From NCBI GenBank assembly GCA_022749755.1, contig CM040453.1, forward strand, positions 21,151,368 to 21,215,367: a stretch of 64,000 nucleotides of DNA, in the 5' to 3' direction. Made by a program: the position numbers and the translations under genes. Shown one piece after another: positions 1-11,095 of the stretch (positions are counted from its first letter, which is position 1; every line of letters starts with the position of its first letter). The notes beneath the pieces are model-generated. The model ran no database searches. It was not told the DNA's origin and saw nothing but the letters and a program-made list of their open reading frames with translations. Source of the stretch: Azadirachta indica (Eukaryota; Streptophyta; Magnoliopsida; Sapindales; Meliaceae).

Positions 1-580
1 GATTTGGTTCTCTTTGAGCTTGTCTCCAAAACACATAAGGGCTAATAAGCTGAACATGGAGTGTAGAAAATGGTCCATCACATAGACTGGATCATCTAAC
101 TTGGATTGGGATTTGAGGTGCTCCAGTAGATTTTGCAATACCCATTTGCGTGCACGGCAGTAGGATTTTACATGAGAAGGATGAAGAATTTCTGTGGTGA
201 GGTTACGCCTCAAGATGCGCGATGTAGGACCATAGAAGGTGGTGCGGATAAAACTCTGGTTTTTACCATCATCTGCAGGGGGCCTGTCAGCAAAAATGGT
301 GCCCTTTTCTACCAAGTCTCGATGAGCAAGGGAATGGTCTGCGATGAAGATAGAACGATAGGAGCTGAATTTGAGGGCAACAATGGGACCTAATTTGGCA
401 TGAAGGGATTGAAGGATGCGCTTGAGTTCAACGATGGAGTTGTTGTGGCGGAGGAATTTGCCAATGATGGTCAAAGTAGAGGCACCTGGAGGGATTTATG
501 GCAGAGGAGACAAGGTTTAAGATGGGTTTGAGAAGGATACAGAGAGAGATTGAAATGAGCATGATGTACCAAGTTTCCAT
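1..580 (-). pseudogene. CYP89-like cytochrome P450, frameshifted 5' part, cut by window edge
   Basis: This is the N-terminal third of a CYP89-type P450 read leftwards from an ATG at 580 (METWYIMLIS, a membrane anchor like that of the three intact copies). Around 490-500 the reading frame shifts: the proline hinge (PPGASTLT, 484-492 onward) lies in a different frame from the ATG, and several linker residues are missing compared with the gene at 15879. After the shift the frame stays open to base 1 and shows IFADRP, YGPTSRILRR, EILHPS and LMCFGDKL in family order. Two further oddities are a few residues missing after IFADRP and a Trp-to-Ser change in the C-helix WxxxR motif that normally contacts the haem propionate. 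I call it a pseudogene because of the frameshift and the lost Trp; a single base error could explain the first but not the second. The heme-binding half lies outside the window. Confidence 0.85.
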
Positions 581-2123
581 ATTGTCTTTGCAGTGGACTG
601 TTGATAGGCTTGTTAAAGCATGAAGGTAATATAGTTTGGTTCTGGTATGGTGATAGTGGTTTATATAGAGGAAAAAGAATTATATTGTTTGACTTTATGG
701 GTTTACTTGTTTTCCAAACTTTATTTTGTTGGAGGCTACAAATGTACCCTGATTACTTTGATTTTAACTATTCATTACTTCCTTTTCAATTAAGATGATT
801 AGAGGACGTTTTAAATTTTTATAAGGCATCTAAATATCATAGCTAGCAGGATTGATTTTAAGCATAGTAATATCCAGTCTTGTTATGCTTAGAAGAAGAC
901 GAGAAACAGGAGAAAATTTTGGCTTCTTTTTTGTTTGCAGGCAGCCAGTGTACTTTAGTTACATTGATTCTGACGATCTGCTGTTTGGTTCCTGGGAAAA
1001 AATCAAATACACAGAACATTCTAAATGTTCTTAAAACACATAGCAAAAGGGCGATTGATTAAAATGCAGAAGGCACTGTTCTCTTGTTTCTTTATTATAG
1101 GAGAGAGGCATAATGACCTTTAGAACAAAACAAAAGATGTGACGAATTTTTGCCATACTTGATGCTTTTGTATTTTCCCTTTGGAAGATCTTTATGGTTA
1201 GTATCTTATTGTTGGCTAGTGAGTTGTGATTTGCACATTTGTTGTGCTTCTGATTCTGTTCTTTTTTGTTTTACAATTTTCAGCTTCCATAGGATGCCGA
1301 GACAACAAAGGAATAAAAATTTGACATTGGAACTTTAAAGGAATTTAAAACTGTCTTCAGAGACAGAAATTGATGGGAAATGGTTATTGCTTAACATTAT
1401 TGAATAATCAATTGGACATATAAGCATCAAATCAGCTTCAGCTTTCATTATGCTTGTGGTACATGAATCAGTTTACGTTACGAGAGGTTAGAAACAGCAG
1501 AGGGACTGAAAAAATGATGATGCTTTATGCAGTTATCGCTATGGGATGTTTGATTTTTCTGCAAACTGCTTCCCATGCTATTCCAAGTCCAGTTATGCAA
1601 GCATCCAGGGAAGGCCACCAACTAAATTTATAAGCATTATTGGATGAATTGTGTTATGTGCCAGTATAGGCATTTTTTATTTCTGAAAACCGAGAAGTTT
1701 CTGAGCCTAGTGAGCACTACAGAAAATTTCAAGCAGGTTTGCTGAAAAATCTTTTAAAAATTGTACATTGACAAACAAACTCATTCATTGTCAATCTGAT
1801 CCTCATGTCTAGTGTGAATAAAGATGTTTTTCCGAGTCATATTACAAATACAGCCTCTATACGTTACAGCTGCGGGGGAAATTCATTGGGACGTGGAGGG
1901 ACATCTTCTGATCAATTGAACACAAAGCAGACCGTTTGAGAATTGAAAACCATCCCTCATTTTTTCTTTTGTGCCGGCAGAATCCGAAGAAAACATAACT
2001 TGACCAAGATAATGCATATAATATTATGTCATCTTCAAATAATACAAAGAACTCTTATCAAATGTCAAAAGGCAATAGCAAGGACTTCTTGTCTCCTTCC
2101 ATCAAACTCAGTGAATCCATCAT
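581..2123. other. Intergenic, no recognised gene
   Basis: Upstream of the CYP89 fragment. I see no protein family, no long open frame and no repeat structure here apart from the small secreted-peptide-like frame listed separately at 1514. Confidence 0.5.
1514..1633 (+). CDS. Possible 39-residue secreted peptide (speculative)
   Basis: A short frame starts with three ATGs in a row and ends at TAA 1631-1633. Its first 22 residues look like a classical signal peptide: a hydrophobic core (LYAVIAMGCLIFLQ) followed by TASHA, a good signal-peptidase site, then IPSPVMQASREG and a hydrophilic tail. No cysteines follow, so it is not a defensin or LTP type. It could be a tiny secreted peptide, the first exon of a longer gene, or chance. 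I do not recognise a family. The neighbouring bases show no TATA box or second exon I can defend. Confidence 0.2.
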   Translation: MMMLYAVIAMGCLIFLQTASHAIPSPVMQASREGHQLNL

Positions 2124-3100
2124 TGTAATATAACATATATTTTGATATTATACTGCACTCTAAAAAGACATAACATATATCATCGAACTATATATTTCTA
2201 AAGTCTGTTAAAAAAAATTAACGGTAAGAGAATAAATGATTGTTATACTCTTAATTTTATAAAATAACCTTATGTTGTTAAAAATGACCGTCAAAAAAAA
2301 AAAAAAAAAAACTCGTGTTTCTCTCACATTTCTCTCACAAGAAACTCATTCTTTCCAAAATTTGAATTCAAACAGAATCTACACAAATTCATCCCAAAAA
2401 TTCCAAAATAAGTCTGCACAATAGATGGAATCAAGCACATCAAAATCAAATTAAGCAATCCCAACATTAGTAGCCATTCTTCATAGTGGGAAATTTCTTC
2501 CTCAACCAAAGAAATTATTCAAATTCTAACAAACATCCACAAATTAAAAAAAAAAAAACTCAATTAGCATGTTGGAAAAGATCGAGAATGATGTCATATT
2601 ATTGTTTTCATTGATTTGCCACAAGATTGAAATCGAGCAGTTGTCGATAAAGAATTGAACCAACGGCAAGGATTGGTGTTAGACATCCTCGTCGTGGAGA
2701 TTGGCCTAGTTGTGGTGGAACATACAATGTGCTAGAGAAGCTGCATGTGTGAAAAATATGGAGGAGGAGAAATTAGAGGAGGCAGTGGCGAAGGAAGAGG
2801 AAGATTAGCAAATATCTTTTGACTTACTTTTAGGTTAAATTAGGATAATATTATTTGCATTTCTGAATTTTTTTATTTGCATCTCTAAACTTTTTCGTTT
2901 ACATACCTAAATTTTTTTATTTGTATCCCTAAACTTTTTTAAAAAATTAAAAGAGTATTTATTTTTTATTTTATGAAAAAGACAATTTTATCCTTTTATC
3001 GTTAATTCTTTTTGAACGGATGTCAAAATTGTGTACCTCATTAATATATTTCTTATCGCTTTGGAGTGCAATATAACATCAGAATATATATTATATCACA
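2124..3100. mobile_element. Inverted-repeat element, arms about 150-190 bp, non-palindromic core
   Basis: The left end (TGTAATATAACATATATT) and the reverse complement of the right end (TGTGATATAATATATATT) match and stay alignable inward, through ..ATACTGCACTC versus ..ATATTGCACTC and then AATTAACG(G/A)TAAGAG-like sequence, to about 2290 and 2960. The middle 670 bases are not palindromic and carry A-tracts, a CTCTCACATTTCTCTCAC block and a stretch of near-repeats (ATTTGCATCTCTAAACTTTT, 2860-2940). I found no convincing target-site duplication. It is best read as an old non-autonomous DNA transposon; capture of unrelated DNA in the core is possible. Confidence 0.55.
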
Positions 3101-4218
3101 ACGAGATATAGCCTAAAATGGAGTAGTTAACTGAAAATATCCCCCTTTTTTTTAAAGAATATGTTTATTCTTCTATATTGATTTATTACCATTTTCAATC
3201 TACAACAATTGTGAAATTGAATCACTAATTGTAAAGTTGAAGGAGTGATAATTGATAACGAACAAGAAATTTACATATTTTATTTTGTAATACTCGAATT
3301 TAATGTTGATGAAAACGTATATATGTTAGGCATTTGTATATGTGTATGTGTGTGTGTATATATATATATGTAGAAGTTAGAAAAAGAGTACATTTATTTG
3401 GGATGGATTATTTAATTAGTGATAGATATGTCTATATTTTCAAAAGATAAGGATTTTGAGTAATAAAATTTTAATGTGGGTCGAAAGTAAAAAAAAAAAA
3501 AAAGAAGGTCTGAAATTTAAAATCCATAATGCTTCCTTTCACTTTGCCTAGGTAGGCTAAGAGAAAAAAAAAAAGTAAAAGTATATGTGTGTTGGTCCAA
3601 TGAAGAAAAGGTAGTTGGTGGAAGAAAAACAAATAGTGAAGACGGTGGGAATTATGTACAAATGCCATCCTTACCTTTTGTTTTGGTGTTCAATCAACTT
3701 AGCAAAATTAGTAACCGAAAGAAGAAGAATAAAAACAGAAGAAGAAAAGAAAACAAGGAAAGAAAGGAAAGAAAGGAAAAATGAGAACTGACTTAGTAGG
3801 ATTCCTGGTGTTGTTATTATTCTCAGATAAGAATTCTATTAGCAAGTTATTTTTAAATAATTTCTCAGTAGAAAGTTAAAGTTTAGTATCAGGATACACA
3901 TTTAAATATATATACATATTTTTAGATAATTAAGTTTGAATTATTATTTATTATTATTGGATCATTATTTATTATTATTTGTTAAATTGATATTAGGAGG
4001 TGATTGGTAGGAGGAGGAGAAACTAACAGAAATAGAATTGTTACGCGTCTAGTAGGTAGGTATATGCATTTGATAGATTTTGATTTTAAAACTGAAAGGT
4101 AGGGTGTTTTATTACAATTAATGTTTTGATAAATGTATATGTAATTTCAAAATTATCACGTGTTAATCAAATTAATTATGTTTTGAATTGAATTTAAATG
4201 GTAATTTTCATAAGAATG
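3101..4218. other. Intergenic AT-rich DNA with a purine tract
   Basis: No gene seen. There is a GT/AT microsatellite at about 3336-3370, an A/G-only style tract at about 3711-3782 (AGAAGAAG, AAGGAAAG repeats), and TTATTATTATT runs at 3948-3982. The region ends at the target site of the Athila-like element. Confidence 0.5.
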
Positions 4219-4223
4219 TTAAG

Positions 4224-5679
4224 TGATAAGTGCGTAAAACATGTGCTTATTATTTACTCTTAAACTTATTTTGTTTGTTTAATCCTCAAGCCTTATAGGT
4301 ATTTGATGTGTTTTGAGTTTCATTATGCAGATCATGAGAGAATTGACCATTCAAAGCAAATTTAACTTGAAATAATTGAATTTGGCTCGAAAAGGAAGAC
4401 ATTCAGGGACCAAAACGTAAGAGAAGTATGGACCGAAATGCAAGACACCAGGGTACCTAAGTGCAAAACTGAGGGGACCTATCTGCAAGATTTGAAAACC
4501 TTGCAGGTCAGCTTTGCATGGCACGACTGTGCCAAGGAGTGGTGCACTAGCGCCACTTCTTCAATCTCACTCGTGCCCCTGCGCTGATTGTGGCACCTCA
4601 GCACCCTCTGCAATCGTTTTGTACGGTTTTCAAACTTATTTTAAGCCCTAAGATCAGAAATGAACGGCTAGATGTAGGAAAAATTTAGGTTTTATATGTA
4701 TTTTGGGTATAGAAGAGAGGAGCCACTTTTGGGGGAAGATTTATTGGCTTGGAAGAAAAGAAAAGAAGAGAAAGAAAGAGAGAGGGAGAAATCTAGAGAG
4801 AGAAAGCTACATTTGGAAGAAGAGGAAGAAGGAAGTTTGATCTCTTGAAGGAAAAGGTTCTCCAAATCATAGTTTTATCTCTTCCCTTATCTTATTTTGC
4901 CTTGAATTGAGCAAATTAGTATTTATTGACTATGTTATCATTTGTTGAATTCATGTTTATGAGATTTGAATATTTTATCGTGTGTGGCTAAACTTATTCT
5001 TTAGGGTATTGATTTAACTTATTAGAAGCATTCATTTTTTGATATTGTGTTGTTTTTTATTTGATATCTTGTATTGAGTATTTATCATGATGATTAATGC
5101 TTTTAAATATTTAGTCAGTATTTGAATGAAATGTGAATTGATATAGATTGAGAAGTGAGTATCGTATCTAGATCATGCGATAAATACTGTAAATTATATG
5201 TTAGACAGAGATGTACTAATATGATTTACGTAGTTTAATTAAAAATTATCACTAATCGTAATGCACTTCCATTTAATTAATTTTATATAGAGATATAGTG
5301 AATTATTAGGTGCGAAGTAGTTTTCATTGATTTCGAGAGAGACTGTCGAATAGGAAAGGATAATTAACTAGCAATGCCAGTATCAAATCAGAATAACATT
5401 AATAGAAGAAGTGGATAAGATTAATTAAGATAAAATCATTAGCCCTAGATTTTTTCATTGATTGAATCTTTTAATTAATTTGTTTAATAGTTAATTTTAT
5501 CTATTTTAATTTTCCATTCAAATTGATAATCGATTCTTCAAATAAATTCAAAATTAATTATTTTTGGTACTTAATTCGATGCATTCCTCATGGGATTGAC
5601 ATCTTCTTATTAGTTTACTACTTGTTACGAACCTGTATACTTGCGGGTATCGTACACACACTATACAAATCACACAACA
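4224..5679 (+). repeat. 5' LTR of the Athila-like element
   Basis: It starts TGATAAGTGCG and ends ..CACACAACA, 1456 bp. It is repeated, diverged, at 13558-14647, and a related LTR lies inverted at 33286-34721. A GA-rich block (4740-4830) and the conserved CTTGCGGGTATCGT near the end are shared by the copies. Confidence 0.9.
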
Positions 5680-5685
5680 AGTTTT

Positions 5686-5703
5686 TGGTGCCGTTGCCTG
5701 GGA
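5686..5703 (+). other. Primer-binding site, tRNA-Asp type
   Basis: TGGTGCCGTTGCCTGGGA lies six bases after the 5' LTR. It matches, with two differences, the complement of the 3' end of plant tRNA-Asp(GUC) (TGGCGCCGTTGCCGGGGA), the primer used by related elements. Confidence 0.85.
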
Positions 5704-5793
5704 ATGTTAAGTTCTTTTAATATTGATTTAGACTAATTTGGAATTTAATTTGAAGATTTATTTTGTTTTTCTTGCAAGTGTCTTCTTTAGTGC

Positions 5794-6960
5794 ATGAGAA
5801 AAGCTGGAAGTGGAGTTTTATTGCCATTCAATTATGAAATTGAAATTACTTGTCGAAGGAGCAGAAAGGATAAGAGACAAGCGTTAAGACAATCACAAGC
5901 TCATACCATGTAACCAAATATTGCAGATAATGTTGAGGCTAATGACCAGCGTGCATTGAGAGAGTCTACAATTCCAACTGTCATTCAGATGATTCAAACC
6001 TCAGTTCAGTTTAGTGGATTAGCTCATGAAGACCCGAATTCTCATATTGCAAATTTTTTGAAAATTTACGATACTCTCAAACATAATGGCATGCCAGAGG
6101 ATGCAGTTAAATTGAGATATATTTCCGTTTACACTGAGGGACAAGGCGAAGAGTTGGTTGAGTTTACTTCCGCTGGGTACTATCACCACTTAGGATGATT
6201 TGGCGCAAAAATTCTTGGCAAAATTCTTTCTGCCAGCAAAGACAGCAAAATTGAGAAATGATATCACCATTTTCACCCAGCATGAGATGGAGTTACTATA
6301 TGAAGCTTGGGAAAGGTACAAGGAATTGATAAGAAGATGCCCACACTATAGGTTACCTAAATGGCTAAAACTATAGACTTTCTATAATGTGTTAGGTGGT
6401 TCGACTCAAACACTTGTTGATGTAACAGCTGACGGTGGTCTAATAGGAAAAATGATTGATGAGGCCTATGATTTGTTAGAGGAGATGGCCGCTAATGCTT
6501 ATCAATGGTCCACAGAATGTTTAACATTGAAAAAGACCTTGGGAATTCATGAAGAAGACAACATTACTATACTTACTACTCCGCTGACTATACTAATCAA
6601 GCAACTGAGAGTTATGACAGCAAATTCCATCTAAACTTGTCAGATGATTTATGAGCTATATAGTGGTAATCACTCAAGCGCGAATTGTCGAGTTGATAAT
6701 CCATTTGCATCGTCATCCTCTGAACAAGTTTCATATGTTGGGAACTACAGTCAGTCACAGAACATTCCGTATTTCAACACCTATAATCATGGATGGCGGA
6801 ATCATCCTAATTTCTCTTGGAGGAGAAATCAAAATGTCGCAAGACCACCTCCTGGATTTCAACCTGGAGAGAAGAAAGTTAACTTAGAAGAAACTCTTGC
6901 ACAGCTCATCTTGAACACTTCCAAGTTTATGACAAAGATCGAAACAATTTTACAAAATTA
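5794..6960 (+). pseudogene. Athila-like gag (capsid/nucleocapsid), degenerate
   Basis: Blocks in several frames resemble Athila Gag: an N-terminal part from MRKAGSG (5794), the capsid segment QFSGLAHEDPNSHIANF at about 6010-6060, AYDLLEEMAANAYQW at about 6460-6510, and the basic, aromatic tail YNHGWRNHPNFSWRRNQN at about 6780-6835. In the zinc knuckle (6645-6690) the first two cysteines are replaced by tyrosines (YELYSGNHSSANC), which would abolish zinc binding. Stops interrupt the frame several times, so no full Gag can be made. Confidence 0.85.
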
Positions 6961-7399
6961 AGAGGCTTTCATTCAGAATTTGGAAGTGCAATTGGGGCAA
7001 ATTACGAGTATGATGACAGAAAGACAGCAAGGATCCTTGCTAATTAATATCGAAATAAATCCAAAGGAGTAAGTGAAAGCCATTATACTTAGAAGTGGTA
7101 AGCAACTTAAAGAACCGCAAGGTAAATGAAAAGCACAAATGAAGGAACAACCTGAAACTTCAGTATCAAACCAAGCAAAAATAGAGGATGAGGCTGGTGA
7201 AGAGCAAATAGAAAGCACCATTAACACCTTCAAAGAGACAAACTCCTTAAGGCCATCACAGAGAGCATCAGCTCCGTAGAAGAAAGCTATGTCACCTCCA
7301 CTATATGTGCCTCCGATCCTGTTTCCTTAACGTCTTCGGAAGAACAAGCTATATAAGCAATTTTTTAAATTTCTTAATGTTTTCAAAAAGTTGCACATT

Positions 7400-7888
7400 A
7401 ATATCCTTTTTGTAGATGCAGTTGAGCAAATGCCGAATTATGCAAAGTTTATGAAGGAGATATTATCAAACAAGAGGAAATTGGAGGAGAATGAGATGAT
7501 GATGTTAACGGAAGAATGCAACACAGTTTTGTAAAACAAGTTGCCTTCGAGATTGAAGAATTTAGGGAGTTTTACCATTTCTTGCACCATTAGAGAGTGT
7601 TATTTTGAAAAAGCATTGTGCGACTTGGGTGCAAGTATTAATTTAATGCCTTTTTTTGTTTTCAGGGAATTAAAGCTTAGTGAAGCAAAGGTTACAACTG
7701 TTTCACTTCAATTGGCAGATAGGTCAATCAACCATCTGAGAGGAATTGTGGAAGATGTGCTAGTTAAGGTCAACAAATTCATATTTCCAGCTGACTTCAT
7801 TGTGTTGGATATGGAAGAAGATAGGGAAATACCACTTATTTTGGGGAGACCATTTTTAGCTACCGACAGAACTCTTATAGATGTTTAG
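7400..7888 (+). pseudogene. Retroviral-type aspartic protease of the Athila-like element
   Basis: An open stretch at 7541-7888 contains the catalytic DLGASINLMP (Asp codon 7622-7624), then the flap region ADRSINHLRGIVEDVLVKV and the C-terminal LILGRPFLAT, in the right order for the protease that cuts Gag-Pol. The Gag-protease linker just upstream (7400-7540) is recognisable but holds stops. The protease block is the best preserved part of this polyprotein, yet it is cut off from gag and reverse transcriptase by stop codons. Confidence 0.85.
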
Positions 7889-8449
7889 TAGGGGAAACTG
7901 GTTATGAGAGTTCAAGATGAACAAGTGAAGTTTAATATGTTTAAGGCTCTTAAGTACCCTTTTGAAATCGATAGTTTGTCTTAGGATAGACATTATTGAC
8001 AGGATGGTGCATGAAACTTTCAAGGAAGAACATCCAAGAGAACCTTTAGAAGCTTGCATATTCCGTGCTAAATCTACAAATGCGGACGATCAAAGAATTA
8101 TTGAGTATACACGATATTTGGAAGCTTCACCACCATTTCATCATGGGAAGACTAAGTTTCAAGAGCTAGTGAGAAATTCGGATCTATACTTGTCAAATAA
8201 TGCAAGTCATTCCAAGCTTGAACTTAAACTACTACCAGTTTATCTCCGGTATGCTTACTTAGGCCCAGATTCTTCGTTTCTAGTAATCATTTCAGCATCA
8301 CTAAGTGAATTGGAGGAAAAGAAGTTGCTTTGTATGTTGAGGCACCATAAGGCATCAATTGGGTGGTCCATTGCTGATATTAAGGGTATAAGCCATTCAA
8401 TTTGTATGCATAAAATCTTTATGGAGGAGAACTTCGAGTCGGTAGTATA

Positions 8450-9715
8450 ATATCAATGTCGATTGAACCCTAACATGAATGAAGTAGTAAGGGCTGAGGT
8501 TTTGAAGTTACTAGATGCGGGGATGATTTATCCAGTATCCAATAACCCATAGGTGAGCCCAGTTTAAGTTGTGTCTACAAAGGGGGAATGATGGTAGTAC
8601 GCAATGAGAACAATGATCTCATTCCAACATGAACAGTAATGGAGAGTGTGAATTGACTATCGAAAGTTGAATGAAACTACTCGTAAAGACCATTTCTCAC
8701 TTCTGTTCATTGACCAAATGTTGGAAAGACTTGCCGGTCACTACCATTATTACTTTCTTAATAGATATTATGGATATAACAAGGTTCCAATTACACCCAA
8801 AGATCAAGACAAGACAACATTTATACGTCCTTATGGCACCTTTGCCTTTTGAAGAATGCCATTTAGCTTGTGTAATGCACTAACTACTTTTCAACGTTGT
8901 ATGATGGCCATTTTTTGTTATATAGTGGAAAAGTTAATAGAGGTTTTCATGGATGACTTTTCTGTTTTTGGCTCCTCATTTGACAATTGCTTAGATAACT
9001 TGGCTTTGGTGTTGCAACATTGTGAAGAAACTAATTTAATCTTGAATTGGGAAAAATGCCACTTTATGATTCAAGTGGGCATTGTTTTGGGTCATCACAT
9101 CTCGGCTAAGGATATTGAGGTTGATAAGATGAAGATTGAGGTTATTGAGAAATTGCCTCCACTGACTTCAGTGAAAGGAATTAAAAGTTTCTTGGAACAT
9201 GCTGGTTTCTATCAGCGCTTTATTAAGGATTTTTCTAAAATCTCTAAACCTTTTTGCAATCTTCTTAGTAAAGATGTGTCTTTTAACTTTTTTATTGATT
9301 GTTTGCAGGCATTCAATACTTTAAAGAAAAAGTTGATCTCAACACCTATTATAATGGATCCGGAGTAGGAATTACCATTTGAGCTGATGTGTAATGCAAG
9401 TGACTATGTCGTTGAAGCTGTGTTGGAGTAGTGAAAAGGGAAAACTTACATGTCATATACTATGCAAGCAAGATCTTAACTGAGGCTAATATGAATTACG
9501 CCACTACAAAAAAGGAGTTATTGGCTATCGTGTATGCATTTGATAAGTTTCCCTCTTACTTAATTGGCTCGACGGTAATAGTCTACACGGATCATTCAGC
9601 TATTAACTACTTACTTGCAATGGAGATGCCAAGCCTAGACTCATTCGATAAGTACTTTTGCTTCAAGAATTTGATTAGAAGATTAGAGACAAAAAAGAGT
9701 CCGAAGATCTTATAG
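8450..9715 (+). pseudogene. Reverse transcriptase and RNase H of the Athila-like element, degenerate
   Basis: The N-terminal fingers (8460-8700, near FRVDYRKLN-type sequence) are broken by stops and shifts. A clean block at 8856-9368 carries the catalytic EVFMDDFSVFG (about 8940-8970), an FMDD form of the YxDD box, then HCEETNLILNWEKCHFM and the connection segment GHHISAKDIEVD..FYQRFIKDFS. RNase H follows (9431-9715) with YYASKILTEANMNYATTKKE, ELLAIVYAFDKF and VYTDHSAINYLL. A stop separates the two blocks. This polyprotein would copy the element RNA into DNA; here it is dead. Confidence 0.9.
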
Positions 9716-9779
9716 CAGACCTTTTGTCTAGGTTAGAACATGAAGAAATTGAAGACAATTCCACAAGCACCATTAATGA

Positions 9780-11095
9780 AGAATTTCTAGATGAGCAACT
9801 TTTTTCTCTCAAGACAAGTGACACACCTTAGTATGCAGACATTGTGAATTATTTGGCTTGTAGTATTCTCCTGAAGATTAGCAAAAGAAGAAGTTCTTTT
9901 TAGAGGTTAAGCATTATTATTGGGATAATCCGTTTCTATAAAAGCAATGCTTAAACCAAATAATTAGACAATGTATTCCAGAAGAAGAGATGCTGAATAT
10001 CCTGAAGCATTGTCATTCATTAGAATATGGGGCATATTTCAATGGAATCAAGACAACAGCTAAGGTGCTTCAATCAGATTTCTATTGGCCTACTTTGTTA
10101 AAAGATTCTCATACATTTGTCATTGCTTTTGACCAATGTCAAAGGTTTAGAAATATTTCACAAAAGGATGAAATGCCACTTAACAACATTCTTGAAGTGG
10201 AATTGTTTGATGTGTAGGGTATAGACTTCGTAGGACTTTTTCCGTCATCCTTCTCAAATTAATATATTTTGGTGGCTGTGGATAATGTCTCAAAGTAGGT
10301 AGAAGCGATAGTTTTCTGTACCGATAATGCAATGGTAGTCTCAAGTTTTCTATGTAAGCATATTTTCACTCAGTTTGGCACCCCTCGAGCAATTATTAGT
10401 GATGGTGGGAAGCATTTTTGCAACCATCAGTTCGAACTTTTGTTGAAGAAGTATAGTGTAACTCACAGGTAGCTACCGCTTACCATCCTCAAACAAGCGG
10501 TCAAGTGGAAATTTCGAATAGAGAGTTGAAGAGAATTTTGGAGAAGACCATTAGCACTTCAAGAAAGGATTGGTCAAAAAAATTGGATGATGCACTGTAG
10601 GTTTATTGAACGGCATTCAAAACACCCATTGGAATGTCTTCGTATAAGCTGGTTTTTGGAAGAGCTTGCCATCTTCCAGTTGAGCTTGAGTATAAGGCAT
10701 ATTGGGACATGAAAATGTTGAATTTAGATATGAAGACTGTTGGAGAGAAGACGTTGTTACAACTCAATGAAATGGAAGAATTTTGAAATAAAGCATATGA
10801 AAACACTTAGATTTACAAGAAACGTGTGAAGAAGTGGCATGACAAACACATTTTGAAGCGAGAATTTGAGTTTGGTCAAAAGGTGTTATTGTACAATTCT
10901 CATCTTGGACTCCTCCCTGGAAAATTACGTTCTTAACAGTCTGGTTCTTTTACAATGGTACATGTGTTTTCATATGGTGCGGTTGGAATTTGTCATGAAA
11001 CTATAAGGAACATTCAAGGTGAATGAACAACGGTTGAAGCACTACGTGGAAAATGAATTTGAACAATACAAAATCGTGATTACTTTGGCTAGTGT
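9780..11095 (+). pseudogene. Integrase of the Athila-like element, degenerate
   Basis: The zinc-binding domain (9990-10170) reads LKHCHSLEYGAYFNGIKT..FYWPTL..AFDQCQRF; the first Cys of the usual CxxC pair is Phe, so zinc binding is lost. The catalytic core keeps all three acidic positions: Asp in GIDFVG (about 10223), Asp in IISDGGKHF (10401) and Glu in [10 protein letters not shown] (about 10508). Stops at several points, including 10216-10218, break the frame. The C-terminal region runs to about 11095. Confidence 0.85.
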
